DNA of 64,000 nucleotides from JAHEJX01 sp041605955 (GCA_041605955.1 JBFIXI010000001.1:61182-125181); one strand, 5' to 3'. Numbered from the stretch's first letter, positions 24,073-32,530 are shown. Notes: generated from the sequence alone by a model not told the origin. Translations and numbers: made by a program.

Positions 24073-25431
24073 ATGAGACGATTTCGTACGTTGATCGTGC
24101 TTCTGGCCACGGCAGTTGGGCTCACGCTGCCGGCACTGCCGGCGGGAGCGGAACATGGCTCCGAGCCCAGCTCGCAGAACATGCACGCGCTGGGGCACAG
24201 CCCGCAGCCGGCGACTTTCTCGGTCCCGGACGGCCAGCGGGTGATCAGCTCGGACATCGCGTTCCAGGGCAAGATCGCCTATCAAGGCAACTACAACGGG
24301 TTCCGGGTGATCGACATCTCGGCGCCGGGTAATCCCAAGCTGCTGGCGCAGCCGGAGTGCAACGGAGACCAAGGCGACATCGTCGTGTGGGATCACGTCC
24401 TCGTGCGGTCGTGGAACACCAAGCGGGCCGATGACCGGGTCTGCGGCAACACGATCGTTCCGGCGGGCTTCGAGGGCCTGCACATTTGGGACATCAGCAA
24501 CCCCGCCGACCCGCAGCTGCTGGGAGCGCTAGAGCTGCCGTGCGGTTCCCACACGGCGACGGCGGCCGGCGTCGATGAGGGCGATCTAATCATCTACAGC
24601 AACAACTCGAGTGCCGGCGGGTGCACCGGAGGCGCCGCCGCCGGTGACTTCATGGACATCATCGCCGTCCCGCTCGCCGATCCGGGCGCGGCGACGCTAA
24701 TCCATCGTGAGCCGTTGGCCGGCCCGACCACGGCGGTGACTCCCGGTTGCCACGATGCCGCGGTCATCCTCGGCAGTGTGAACAAGGCGGCTTGTGCCAG
24801 CGCCGACACGATCAACGTGTGGGACATCGCAAACCCACGTGATCCGGAACTGTCGTTCACCATCTTCGAGCCCGGCGTCGGCGAGGCTGGCACCAACGGT
24901 CGTTGGCACTCCGCCGCCTTCACCTGGGACGGTGAGGTCCTGGTGGCCGGCTGGGAGCCCGGTGGGGGCGGTGCCGGCGAGTGCGAAGCCGACGATCCGG
25001 ACATCGACAAGAGCATGTTCTTCTACAGCGCCCAGGACGGATCGAAGCTCGGGGAGTGGGTGCTTCCCCGCGCCCAGGGCGCCGACGAGAACTGCACCAT
25101 CCACAACTACAACATCGTGCCGCTGCGCAGCGGCCGCTACGTGGTGGTGAGCGGCAACTACCAGGCGGGCACCTACGTGACCGACTTCACGGATCCGGCC
25201 CATCCGGTAACGGTGGCCTTCCAGGACCCCGTGTCCTTGGGACCCGGGCCGTTCTGCGGCGGCTTCTGCCAGATCGGCGGGTCGTGGTCCAGCTATTGGT
25301 ACAACAACTTCGTTTACGAGTCGGACATCACACGGGGCCTCAATGTGTTCCGGGTGAGCGATAACGCGTTGGCCGGGGCCATGCGTCTGGCGCGACTCAA
25401 CCCCCAAACCCAGGAGTTCTCGCTCGACTGA
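24073..25431 (+). CDS. secreted LVIVD-repeat protein
   Basis: A 452-residue exported protein. Residues 1-26 are a signal peptide (RTLIVLLATAVGLTLPALPAGA). The mature chain repeats the LVIVD beta-propeller unit: YNGFRVIDISAPGNPKLLAQ, GLHIWDISNPADPQLLGAL, INVWDIANPRDPEL, TYVTDFTDPAHPVTVAF, and conserved SWSSYWYNNFVYESDI...GLNVF. Many Cys and His occur in the loops (for example GCHDAAVI, CGGFCQIGG). Such proteins are abundant and poorly characterised in Actinomycetota, presumed extracellular. AGGGGAGGA before ATG 24073 fixes the start. A very long open frame runs in from upstream across the tct operon on the opposite strand and is not real. Confidence 0.85.
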   Translation: MRRFRTLIVLLATAVGLTLPALPAGAEHGSEPSSQNMHALGHSPQPATFSVPDGQRVISSDIAFQGKIAYQGNYNGFRVIDISAPGNPKLLAQPECNGDQGDIVVWDHVLVRSWNTKRADDRVCGNTIVPAGFEGLHIWDISNPADPQLLGALELPCGSHTATAAGVDEGDLIIYSNNSSAGGCTGGAAAGDFMDIIAVPLADPGAATLIHREPLAGPTTAVTPGCHDAAVILGSVNKAACASADTINVWDIANPRDPELSFTIFEPGVGEAGTNGRWHSAAFTWDGEVLVAGWEPGGGGAGECEADDPDIDKSMFFYSAQDGSKLGEWVLPRAQGADENCTIHNYNIVPLRSGRYVVVSGNYQAGTYVTDFTDPAHPVTVAFQDPVSLGPGPFCGGFCQIGGSWSSYWYNNFVYESDITRGLNVFRVSDNALAGAMRLARLNPQTQEFSLD

Positions 25432-25451
25432 GCGACGATCTCGCCAAGCGA

Positions 25452-25482
25452 GAGCCCGGGCTGCGATCAGCGGCCCGGGCTC
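25452..25482 (+). terminator. hairpin downstream of the LVIVD gene
   Basis: A perfect 10-bp inverted repeat (GAGCCCGGGC and GCCCGGGCTC) with an 11-base loop, 20 bases after the stop. No T-run follows, as is usual in GC-rich Actinomycetota terminators. Confidence 0.7.
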
Positions 25483-25607
25483 CTCGCGAGGAGGTGTCGC
25501 GAGTTGCCGCGGGCGGCTGATCCAGTCCCTCGCACTCAGGAGGCTCTTCGAGGGAGGTCGCTTGGCGTCGGCCGCAACCTGAGCGTAAGGAGCGCCGGCG
25601 TGCCTCT

Positions 25608-25627
25608 TATACCCCAGGGGGTATAAT
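25608..25627 (+). promoter_or_regulatory. CsoR/CstR-type operator overlapping the regulator's -10
   Basis: TATACCCCAGGGGGTATA is an inverted repeat with 8-bp arms and an AG centre, at 25608-25625. It runs into TATAAT (25622-25627), a perfect -10. Transcription from this -10 would start at or within two bases of the ATG at 25636, so the message is probably leaderless; no ribosome-binding site is present. Position on the -10 indicates autorepression by the CsoR-family protein it precedes. Confidence 0.85.
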
Positions 25628-25635
25628 CCCTCCTC

Positions 25636-25905
25636 ATGGAGCTAGATGACAAGATCGTGATCGACCTGCAGAAACGGCTGCGTCGGGTGGAGGGACAGAT
25701 CCGCGGCATTCAGGGCATGATCGACTCAGGTCGAGAGTGTTCTGAGGTGGTCACCCAGTTTGCCGCCGCGATGCGGGCGCTCGAGCACGCCGGGTTCAAG
25801 TATTTCGCGGCCACGCTGGCGCAATGTGCTCTCGATCCCGACCGGGCCGCCGACAGCGGCTACACGCCCGAGCGGCTGGAGAAGCTGTTCCTCCAGCTCG
25901 CCTAG
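25636..25905 (+). CDS. CsoR-family transcriptional repressor, CstR-like
   Basis: An 89-residue all-helical repressor of the CsoR/RcnR/FrmR family (LQKRLRRVEGQIRGIQGMIDSGRECSEVVTQFAAAMRAL...). Copper-sensing CsoR uses Cys-His-Cys. Here Cys35 and Cys64 are kept, but the residue four before the second Cys, His in CsoR, is Thr60. A Cys pair without the His is the pattern of CstR, which senses persulfides by forming inter-subunit cross-links. The neighbours agree: a rhodanese and two OsmC proteins, and no copper ATPase. Two matching palindromic operators, one on its own promoter and one on the rhodanese promoter, indicate repression of both transcripts. Confidence 0.88.
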   Translation: MELDDKIVIDLQKRLRRVEGQIRGIQGMIDSGRECSEVVTQFAAAMRALEHAGFKYFAATLAQCALDPDRAADSGYTPERLEKLFLQLA

Positions 25906-25917
25906 CGCAGGGCCATC

Positions 25918-25945
25918 TTGACATATACCCCCGGGGGTATAAGAT
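25918..25945 (+). promoter_or_regulatory. promoter with central CstR-like operator before the rhodanese gene
   Basis: TTGACA (-35, 25918-25923) and TAAGAT (-10, 25940-25945) are 16 bases apart, and the spacer is filled by the perfect palindrome TATACCCCCGGGGGTATA (25924-25941). It matches the operator of the upstream regulator gene except at the centre. Repressor bound here would block RNA polymerase directly. Confidence 0.85.
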
Positions 25946-25972
25946 GACGCAGGTCTGAGGAGAGCACCAGCC

Positions 25973-26380
25973 ATGACCGGATCACGCAAACGCAACATCG
26001 CAGCAGCCGCGCTGGCGGCCGCTTTGATGCTGACGGCATGTGGCGGTGACACTGCCGTCTTCGACTTGACCCCGGCCGCCGAGGCGCACGAGCTGTTGGC
26101 CAATCAGCCTGCCGGCTTGGTGGTGCTCGACGTGCGGACCCCGCAGGAGTACGGCGAGGGCCACATAGCCGGAGCCACCAACATCGACTTCTACGAGCCC
26201 GACTTCGTCAGGATGCTCGACGCCCTCGACAAAGAACAGCCCTACTTCGTTTATTGCAGATCGGGGAACAGGTCGGCGCGAGCCGTCGACGCAATGAGAG
26301 ATCTCGGTTTCGCGGAGGTTTACGAGCTGGAAGGCGGGATCCTCACCTGGCTCGAGGCGGGGCTCCCTGTTGAAAGTTGA
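25973..26380 (+). CDS. rhodanese-domain lipoprotein
   Basis: A 135-residue exported lipoprotein: signal peptide with lipobox LTACG (Cys about residue 23), then one rhodanese domain with LVVLDVRTPQEYGEGHIAGATNIDF and the active-site loop YCRSGNRS, whose Cys carries the persulfide. It ends GGILTWLEAGLP, the usual rhodanese C-terminus. Rhodaneses move sulfane sulfur between thiols, so a membrane-anchored extracellular one could deal with incoming polysulfide or thiosulfate. It is transcribed from the operator-controlled promoter just upstream and is probably co-transcribed with the following OsmC genes. Confidence 0.92.
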   Translation: MTGSRKRNIAAAALAAALMLTACGGDTAVFDLTPAAEAHELLANQPAGLVVLDVRTPQEYGEGHIAGATNIDFYEPDFVRMLDALDKEQPYFVYCRSGNRSARAVDAMRDLGFAEVYELEGGILTWLEAGLPVES

Positions 26381-26453
26381 CGAATCAAACCCGACGCATG
26401 AGACGAACGGCTGCTCGGCCGCTCCGGCGCGGGGCATACCGAAAGGATGACGC

Positions 26454-26915
26454 TTGATCGACTCTCACGACTACACGGTCGAGCTGACCACCACCGGCGT
26501 CAAGACCGGGGTGGTCAAGGCGCCGGCAGACCATCTGCCGGCGATGGAGGTCGGCTCGCCTCCCGAGTTTGGTGGTCCGGCGGGTCTGTGGAGCCCCGAG
26601 CACCTCTTCGTGGCGGCATTGGCCAGTTGTTTGATGACAACGTTCCGGGCGATCGCCGCGGCGTCCGGCCTCGACGTAGTCGATTACTCCGACGAGTCCA
26701 CCGGACATCTTCGCCGCGGCGAAGATCGGCTCTATGCGTTCGACCAGGTGACGTTGCGGCCCCGGGTGGTCATCGATGACGAGAGCAAGGTAGATCGCGC
26801 TCGCCGGCTCATACACAAAGCCGACACCGCCTGCCTCGTGAGCCGTTCGGTGGCTTCCACGGTCGTCGTGGAGCCCATCATCGAGGTTCGGAACCCGGCG
26901 GCTTCGGCGCTCTAA
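26454..26915 (+). CDS. OsmC-family protein
   Basis: A 153-residue OsmC/Ohr-fold protein: EVGSPPEFGGPAGLWSPEHLFVAALASCLMTTFRAIAAASGLDV carries the first conserved Cys (ASC), and ADTACLVSRSV carries the second (C-L-V-S-R-S). These two Cys form the peroxidatic or persulfide-reactive pair. TTG 26454 is used as start: AAAGGA lies about eight bases upstream, and no ATG exists in frame before the conserved region. Family members reduce organic hydroperoxides, and some act on persulfides. Its place behind a CstR-like regulator and rhodanese favours a sulfane-sulfur role. Confidence 0.85.
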   Translation: MIDSHDYTVELTTTGVKTGVVKAPADHLPAMEVGSPPEFGGPAGLWSPEHLFVAALASCLMTTFRAIAAASGLDVVDYSDESTGHLRRGEDRLYAFDQVTLRPRVVIDDESKVDRARRLIHKADTACLVSRSVASTVVVEPIIEVRNPAASAL

Positions 26916-26984
26916 TCGAGATCTGCCGGGCGTCCCCAGGCGCGGTACGCTGCACGCCGGTTATCCGGCTGGTTAGGAGCGGTT

Positions 26985-27383
26985 GTGAAGGTCGAAGTCA
27001 GGCAGATCGAGGGGCGACGCATGGAGATCGAGGCGCGCGGGGTCACCACCGTGATCGATGATCTCGTCGAGGACGGTGGGCCCGGAGACGGCTTTCGCCC
27101 TACGGAACTGTTGGTGGGCGCTCTCGGGGCGTGCACCATGGGCACGATGCTGACGTTCGCCAAGAACACCGGCTTGCCGATCGACGCCGTGTCCATGGTG
27201 GTGGAGGCCGACAAGTCCTCCGCCCCGAGCCGGGTGTCGTCGATCTCCATGGTCATGGAGGTGGCAGGAGACCTCACCCCGGCGGATGTCGATCGGCTGC
27301 GCCGGGTAGCTTCGGCGTGCACGGTCCACAACACACTCCAGAACGAGCCGCAGATCGACCTGCGGGTGGTGGGGACCGCCTGA
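26985..27383 (+). CDS. second OsmC-family protein
   Basis: A 132-residue OsmC-like protein with RPTELLVGALGACTMGTMLTFAKNTGLPID (first Cys in GAC) and RRVASACTVHNTLQNEPQID (second Cys in SACTVHNTL), the YhfA-like branch of the family. GTG 26985 follows TAGGAG. It is 69 bases after the first OsmC gene on the same strand, so likely in the same transcript. Low similarity between the two OsmC proteins outside the Cys motifs suggests different substrates. Confidence 0.83.
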   Translation: MKVEVRQIEGRRMEIEARGVTTVIDDLVEDGGPGDGFRPTELLVGALGACTMGTMLTFAKNTGLPIDAVSMVVEADKSSAPSRVSSISMVMEVAGDLTPADVDRLRRVASACTVHNTLQNEPQIDLRVVGTA

Positions 27384-27405
27384 CCGGGTCGCTGTCCTGC
27401 CCCGA

Positions 27406-27475
27406 GATCCAGCCCAGACGATCCAGCCCATACGATCCAGCCCATACGATCCAGCCCATACGATCCAGCCCGCTC
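27406..27475 (+). repeat. tandem 14-bp repeat, five units
   Basis: Five head-to-tail copies of GATCCAGCCCATAC; the first (AGAC end) and last (GCTC end) are degenerate, and the three central copies are identical. It begins 22 bases after the second OsmC stop. Confidence 0.9.
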
Positions 27476-27523
27476 AGTGACGTCCGCCCAAGCGGGTGCC
27501 GCCAGTCGGACTTGGGACGGCCT

Positions 27524-27586
27524 CATCCGGCAGGGCCGTTCATCCGACAGGGCCGTTCATCCGACAGGGCCGTTCATCCGACAGGG
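27524..27586 (+). repeat. tandem 17-bp repeat, 3.7 units
   Basis: Copies of CATCCGACAGGGCCGTT, the first with G for A at position seven, the last cut off after 12 bases. The array overlaps the final codons and stop of the translocase-like gene on the minus strand, so the repeats have grown into its 3' end. Confidence 0.9.
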
Positions 27587-30500
27587 GCAATGCCGCCCGC
27601 CCCGGTGGGATCGACCATATGGGCGATCCGCTCCGCCAGCGTTGCCATCAGAGCAGTGGCGATTGCGGGTTGCTCCTCGACGATGGACAGAAAGCTGTCG
27701 GCCTCGATCACCAGCGCGCGCAACCCGTCGGGGCCCGCCACGACGTCGGCCACGCGCGGCTGACGACACAGCACTCCGAGCTCGCCAACCGGTTCCCCAG
27801 TGCCGTGCTCGGCGATCACCCGGCGGTTGTCTCCGTCGGCGAGGATCACTACCACGTGCCCGGCGATGATCAGCATCAACTCGTCGCTGGGGGCGCCCTG
27901 CCGGTAGACCAGCTCGCCGGCATCGAATCGCCGCTCGTCGCTCAGTTCGGCAAGCACCTCGAGCTCTTCGGGGTCGAGATGCTCGAATATGGCAGCTTGC
28001 TGAAGGGCGAGGACGGCATCCACCACGGTGAGTGCTCGCGAATCGGAGATCTGAGCGGCCGCGTGCTGCGGAATCGCGGTGCGCACCACTGGAGAGTCGT
28101 CGGTGGAGGCCGTTTCGCTGGCCACCTCCAGATCGTGGGTCAGCTCCTCGAAGAGAGCGCGGGTGGCGAGCGCCCGGAACCAGTGCTGGTGGTCGGCCGC
28201 CAAGTCCTGCAGCGCTTGCAGCCGATATGGCCGGGCGCCATCGCCCTGATCCTCGAGCAGGGCGACCAGTCGTCGGGCCAATGCACGGTTGGCGATCGAC
28301 TCGATGGCCTCGAGAGCTTCCGCCTTGACTTCGGCATCGCCCGAGATGGCGCCCCGGGTGACGAGAGGGAGGGCGGCAATGGTCTCTTCCGTTGCCAGCG
28401 CCGTCACCACCCACCGCTCGACCATCCGCTCCCGCTTCTCCAGCACCCGCGCCAGATACTCGGCGGCGATGGAGGCACCATCCATCCGGGCTTCGATTGC
28501 AGTCCGGAACATGTGCAGCTCTGCCGCCCGATCCAGCTCGCTGGCGGCCCAGGCGCGCAAGTATTCGTCGCGGTCCGCCTCGGCGACGAGTGACTGCAGG
28601 GCCGATTCGCGAGCTCGCACCGACCCATGCTCGAGGACGTCGTGGATGGCGCTGCGGTCCACCGCCGTCAAGGCGCGGGCCGCCGCCAGCCGTACCTGGG
28701 ACGAACCGTCGTCGAGCATGTGTCGCAGCGTCCGCACCGAATCGCGGCGGACAGCCAGCATCTCGGCGGCGACGGCGCGCACTCGCCCATCGGGGTGGTC
28801 GGCAAAGCGGCGGGCGTCGACGTGGGCGAGGGCCGGCTCGGCGAGCACGCAGCGCATGGCGGCGGCCACTGCCTCGGCGTCGTCGGCTTGCATCATCTCG
28901 TCGATGATCTGGCGGCCGCGATGGCCCCCGATGATGCGGGCGGCTTGCGCCCGTACCTCGCAGTCCGGGTCGTCGAGAGCGGCGGTGATCAGCGGCGAGG
29001 CGGCCTGGTCGCGCGGCAGGAGCCCGATGGCCCGCCTCCTCACCCGGGAGGACGGATCGGCCACGAGCCCGAGGGCCTCGGTTGTGATCGACTCGCTCTC
29101 GAGCTTGATGAGGCCTTCGAGTGCCTCCAGACGTACGGTGTCGTCCTCATCCTCGAGCAACCGTCGCAGCGCCTCGAGCGAGCTGCGCCCTCCCACCTCG
29201 CCCAGGATGGCGGCGGTCACGCGGCGCCGGCCCGGGTTGGCCTCAGCAATGCCCGATGTCAGAGCGGCCAGGGTGTCGGCGTCGTGACGCGGTTTCTGCA
29301 TCCCCGGCAGGAATGCCGTGAATACGTCGGACAGCCCATGACGGACGGCGTCGACCAGCGCCGCCGAGTAGGCCCGACGCATGGGAATCACCAGCAGCAA
29401 GAGCGCGACGGCGAACCCGAGGGAGACGAGGGTGCGGCTGCGTTGCGTCAGGCCGGAGCCCAACAGCAACACCGCCCCGCCGACGACCGTGCCGAGCTGC
29501 ACCGGAACTGCCGCCACGAAGTCTCGCACCTGCGTGCGGGTTCGCCCCGTGAGCACGTTGAAGAGCGAGTTGAACGCTGTGCTGGCCAGGGCGTTGACTG
29601 CGACCCACTGCACGCCGCGAAACAGCGTTGCCGTGAACAGACCCAGAGCCGCCAGCCAGAGCGAGAAGCCGGCGACGTAGATCAGAGCGACGATGCCCAG
29701 CACGGTGACCACCCCGAGTCTGGTGAACAACCGGTTGGCAATGAGCAGTGAGACCAGGAACGTCGTCGCCGTGGCCGCCGAGGAGAACAGGCCAAGGAAC
29801 CCGGCCAATGACTCCTCGGTCTCGAACGACGCCGCTGCAACCTCGCTGAATGGGAAGAACACCATGAAGAACAAGACGGAGAGGGCGGCGCCTACTCCGG
29901 CGATCAGCCGGAACAGCGGCACGCGCAGAGTCGTCGCCAGGCCGGTGCCGAGGTCGGCGATGACGCTCCCTGCCGCCACGCTCCGGCGACCGATGAACCG
30001 CTGCGTTGTGATCTTGGCGAGCAGCCCGGCGAGCGCCAGTCCGACCGCTTGCACGATGAGGAGGTTCTCCGTTCCCAGCAGATTGGCGAGCGGTCCGGTC
30101 AACGCATTGCCGGTGACCGCTCCGGCAATACCCGCCGACGTGAACAGAGGAAACAGCCGCTTGGCCTGACGGGCGTTTGCCAGCTCGCCGGCGACATCCC
30201 ACAGCAGAGTGAACCCCACATAGATCACGACCTGGCCGGTCAGCCACACCACCGGATAGATACCGGGCATGTCGGCGCCAATCCCGATCCGCTCGGCAAC
30301 CAGCCACAGGGCGAATATCGACGTGACGACCCAAGACCAGGAACGAGTTCCGAACGCGGCTAATCCGGCGGCATGGCCGATGGTGACCACCATTACCACT
30401 AGACCGGAGAACATGATCATCCACGGCAGCGAGTCGACGCCGAAGCGGAGGAAGAACAGCGCGTCGGCCGCATTGAGGCCAATGCTCGCACTGGCGAGCA

Positions 30501-30687
30501 CGGCGAAGAACATCGCCCCCGCCCAGATGACCCGGGGCTGCTCGTCCGGCTCTACGTTGAGGGCGCGCCACGCACGGCTACTTCCCCCCGTGGTGGTAGC
30601 TTCGATCGCCGCTCTGGCGCCCACCGCGCACTCCCAGCATCTCCCGCTTGTCAGCGTATCCGAAGGCGGTTGAGCGTGCATCGGCAA
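27574..30687 (-). CDS. nucleotide-translocase-like membrane domain fused to HEAT repeats and a cNMP-binding domain
   Basis: A 1037-residue protein. Residues about 50-460 contain some ten to twelve membrane helices in an MFS-like layout resembling ATP/ADP translocases (Npt1/TLC type), with FPLFTSAGIAGAVTGNALTGPLANLLG and a Q-W-V-A-VNALAS segment. Residues about 470-880 are HEAT-like helical repeats (RRLLEDEDDTVRLEALEGLIKL, VRRRAIGLLPRDQAASPLITAALDDPDCEVRAQAARIIG in spaced units). Residues about 895-1020 form a cNMP-binding domain (IFEHLDPEELEVLAEL, GELVYRQGAPSDELMLI, GEPVGELGVLCRQPR). This triple fusion occurs in several free-living bacteria, with unknown substrate. It is divergent from a stand-alone cNMP-binding gene. 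Confidence 0.82.
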   Translation of the reverse strand: MPMHAQPPSDTLTSGRCWECAVGARAAIEATTTGGSSRAWRALNVEPDEQPRVIWAGAMFFAVLASASIGLNAADALFFLRFGVDSLPWMIMFSGLVVMVVTIGHAAGLAAFGTRSWSWVVTSIFALWLVAERIGIGADMPGIYPVVWLTGQVVIYVGFTLLWDVAGELANARQAKRLFPLFTSAGIAGAVTGNALTGPLANLLGTENLLIVQAVGLALAGLLAKITTQRFIGRRSVAAGSVIADLGTGLATTLRVPLFRLIAGVGAALSVLFFMVFFPFSEVAAASFETEESLAGFLGLFSSAATATTFLVSLLIANRLFTRLGVVTVLGIVALIYVAGFSLWLAALGLFTATLFRGVQWVAVNALASTAFNSLFNVLTGRTRTQVRDFVAAVPVQLGTVVGGAVLLLGSGLTQRSRTLVSLGFAVALLLLVIPMRRAYSAALVDAVRHGLSDVFTAFLPGMQKPRHDADTLAALTSGIAEANPGRRRVTAAILGEVGGRSSLEALRRLLEDEDDTVRLEALEGLIKLESESITTEALGLVADPSSRVRRRAIGLLPRDQAASPLITAALDDPDCEVRAQAARIIGGHRGRQIIDEMMQADDAEAVAAAMRCVLAEPALAHVDARRFADHPDGRVRAVAAEMLAVRRDSVRTLRHMLDDGSSQVRLAAARALTAVDRSAIHDVLEHGSVRARESALQSLVAEADRDEYLRAWAASELDRAAELHMFRTAIEARMDGASIAAEYLARVLEKRERMVERWVVTALATEETIAALPLVTRGAISGDAEVKAEALEAIESIANRALARRLVALLEDQGDGARPYRLQALQDLAADHQHWFRALATRALFEELTHDLEVASETASTDDSPVVRTAIPQHAAAQISDSRALTVVDAVLALQQAAIFEHLDPEELEVLAELSDERRFDAGELVYRQGAPSDELMLIIAGHVVVILADGDNRRVIAEHGTGEPVGELGVLCRQPRVADVVAGPDGLRALVIEADSFLSIVEEQPAIATALMATLAERIAHMVDPTGAGGIAPVG

Positions 30688-30716
30688 ACGACGGAGTGAT
30701 TGGGCAGAATCGGGCC

Positions 30717-31142
30717 ATGGATGTCGTCGCGTCTCTCGATATCGCCGACCGGATATTGGCGCTGCAGGCCGTGCCTATGTTCTCCGGCGTGGCCGTGGCC
30801 GACTTGGAACGGATCGCTGAGCGCGTTGAGGAGCGCCGCTACGGTCCGCACGAGCTGATCTTCCATCGGGGCGACTGGGAAGACGACATGATCGTGATCG
30901 TCAGCGGCCAAGTGCAGCTAACCGGTGACGTGCCGATCGCCCCCCGCGGGCCGGGCCAGCACATTGGGGAGCTGGCGATGCTGCGCCATCAGCCCCGTTC
31001 GCTGACGGCCACGGCCGGCGACGTCGGTATGCACGGCCTGGTGATCGACTGCCGGATGCTGGAGACGCTCATGGAGGAGCGTCCCCAGATTGCGATGGCA
31101 ATGCTGAGCACGCTGGCGGAGATCCTGGCCGACGCCAAATGA
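30717..31142 (+). CDS. stand-alone cyclic-nucleotide-binding-domain protein
   Basis: A 141-residue protein that is almost entirely one CAP-family effector domain: LQAVPMFSGVAVADLERIAERVEERRYGPHELIFHRGDWEDDMIVIVSGQVQL, then PGQHIGELAMLRHQPRSLTATA, where the GE-x-A-L phosphate-binding cassette is kept but the Arg after it is displaced. There is no DNA-binding helix-turn-helix. ATG 30717 is preferred; a GTG at 30696 is possible. It resembles the C-terminal domain of the divergent fusion protein, only 29 bases away, so the two may sense the same ligand. Confidence 0.78.
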   Translation: MDVVASLDIADRILALQAVPMFSGVAVADLERIAERVEERRYGPHELIFHRGDWEDDMIVIVSGQVQLTGDVPIAPRGPGQHIGELAMLRHQPRSLTATAGDVGMHGLVIDCRMLETLMEERPQIAMAMLSTLAEILADAK

Positions 31143-31160
31143 GTCGAAGGCCGGCGCACC

Positions 31161-31976
31161 ATGGGTGACAACCGCCCTCCTTCGGAGCGGCACCTACCCG
31201 CCGAGGTGGTGGTCCTGCCGGATACTCCTGTAGAGCGGGCGTGGGAGCGATTCCACGTGTTCGAAGCCCTCCATCACCGAATGGACATCATGAACCCGTT
31301 GTCCAGCGCAGACCTCGACCAGGTGGTGAGCGCTCTCGACGCGACCGACGGTGATCGGGTGCTCGACATCGCCTGCGGTCACGGTGAGCTGCTGTTGCGA
31401 TTGGCCGACGCGGCCGCCATAGAAGGTGTTGGGATCGACCTGTCGCCGTGGCAGATCGCCCGCGCCGCGGCGCGCAGCCGCCGCCGAGCGATGCGGGGAT
31501 CGCTGTCGTGGTGGCTCGGCAAGGCGGAGGACTTGCCCGCTGAGCCGGAGTGGGACATCGTCCTGTGTGTGGGGGCGTCGTGGATTTGGGACGGGTTTGC
31601 CGGAACCGCGCAGGCAGTGGTCCACCGCACTCGCCCCGGAGGCATGATCGCACTCGGCGACCTGCAGCGCCGCCCGGACACCGATCCTGCGCGAGTTCCC
31701 GACTACGAGGATGCGCTGACCGTCGACGAACAGCGCCGCACTTTGCAGGACTACGGGGTCACGCCCCTAGCCGAGATCGCAGGATCGTCGGGAGCGTGGG
31801 AGGACTACCAACGCCGTATCGAGGAATCCGCTGCCGCATATCGCGCGCTGTATCCCGGGCCTCAGGCGGAGCAGTTCTACGCAGACCAAGCCAAGTGGGC
31901 CGCCGACCACGTGGGCGATGAGAAGCTGATGGCTTTCACGGTTTGGGTAGGCCGCGTCGGTGAACCGGGCCGATGA
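31161..31976 (+). CDS. class I SAM-dependent methyltransferase
   Basis: A 271-residue methyltransferase. Motif I is GDRVLDIACGHGELLLRLAD, followed by the acidic loop VEGVGIDLSPWQIARA, motif II/III WDIVLCVGASWIWDGF and RPGGMIALGDL. The C-terminal part has EIAGSSGAWEDYQRRIEESAAAYR, seen in small-molecule methyltransferases of the UbiE/Methyltransf_25 kind. It begins 18 bases after the cNMP-binding gene and is likely co-transcribed. The methyl acceptor is unknown. Confidence 0.83.
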   Translation: MGDNRPPSERHLPAEVVVLPDTPVERAWERFHVFEALHHRMDIMNPLSSADLDQVVSALDATDGDRVLDIACGHGELLLRLADAAAIEGVGIDLSPWQIARAAARSRRRAMRGSLSWWLGKAEDLPAEPEWDIVLCVGASWIWDGFAGTAQAVVHRTRPGGMIALGDLQRRPDTDPARVPDYEDALTVDEQRRTLQDYGVTPLAEIAGSSGAWEDYQRRIEESAAAYRALYPGPQAEQFYADQAKWAADHVGDEKLMAFTVWVGRVGEPGR

Positions 31977-32053
31977 CTCGAGGTGGGGCGTTCAGGCGTT
32001 GGCCGATGCCAGGACAGCTCCACTGTCGCAGGGTTGAGCCGCGGCCGCCATCG

Positions 32054-32530
32054 TCAACTGCACAGTGCGGCGGCCACCGCCAGATGGGCAGCCACCGTTT
32101 CGAAGTTGGCCGGTTGGGGGCCAGGCATGTTCAGCCGTTGGTGGAAGTCGCAGAGCGTCCCCACCCGGTATAGCGCGTCTAGGTCGATCACCTGACGGAT
32201 CATGAAGTCCCAGGCCGTCGAGCCGGCAGCACAGGTGGGATCATCGAGGAACTGGATCGTCTCTTCGATCTGGGCGGGCCCCCGGTAGAACGTGAAGAGG
32301 CCTTGATCGAGGTCGATGCCGTGATCGTCGGCGCCGGTCGGGAAGTCCTCCTCGAGCTCGGCGCAGGTCACCGTGCCGGCCGGCCACGAGACAGGTGCGA
32401 GTGCGTTGGAGCCGAGATCGATCGCAACGGAGGTCGCCGGAGTGCGAGTGGTGACGGCGTGTGGATTGGTCGCGGCCGGAGCACATCCGGCCACTGCGGC
32501 TGCCAAAGCTACAACCACCAGCCTCTGCAT
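32054..32530 (-). CDS. hypothetical secreted lipoprotein
   Basis: A 158-residue lipoprotein with a short signal peptide MQRLVVVALAAAVAGCAP (lipobox A-V-A-G-C). The mature part has four Cys (TVTCAELEED, DPTCAAG, GTLCDFHQ, ALCS at the end), which could form two disulfides outside the cell. I do not recognise a domain. ATG 32530 is chosen because the signal peptide starts there. It converges on the methyltransferase gene. Confidence 0.65.
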   Translation of the reverse strand: MQRLVVVALAAAVAGCAPAATNPHAVTTRTPATSVAIDLGSNALAPVSWPAGTVTCAELEEDFPTGADDHGIDLDQGLFTFYRGPAQIEETIQFLDDPTCAAGSTAWDFMIRQVIDLDALYRVGTLCDFHQRLNMPGPQPANFETVAAHLAVAAALCS

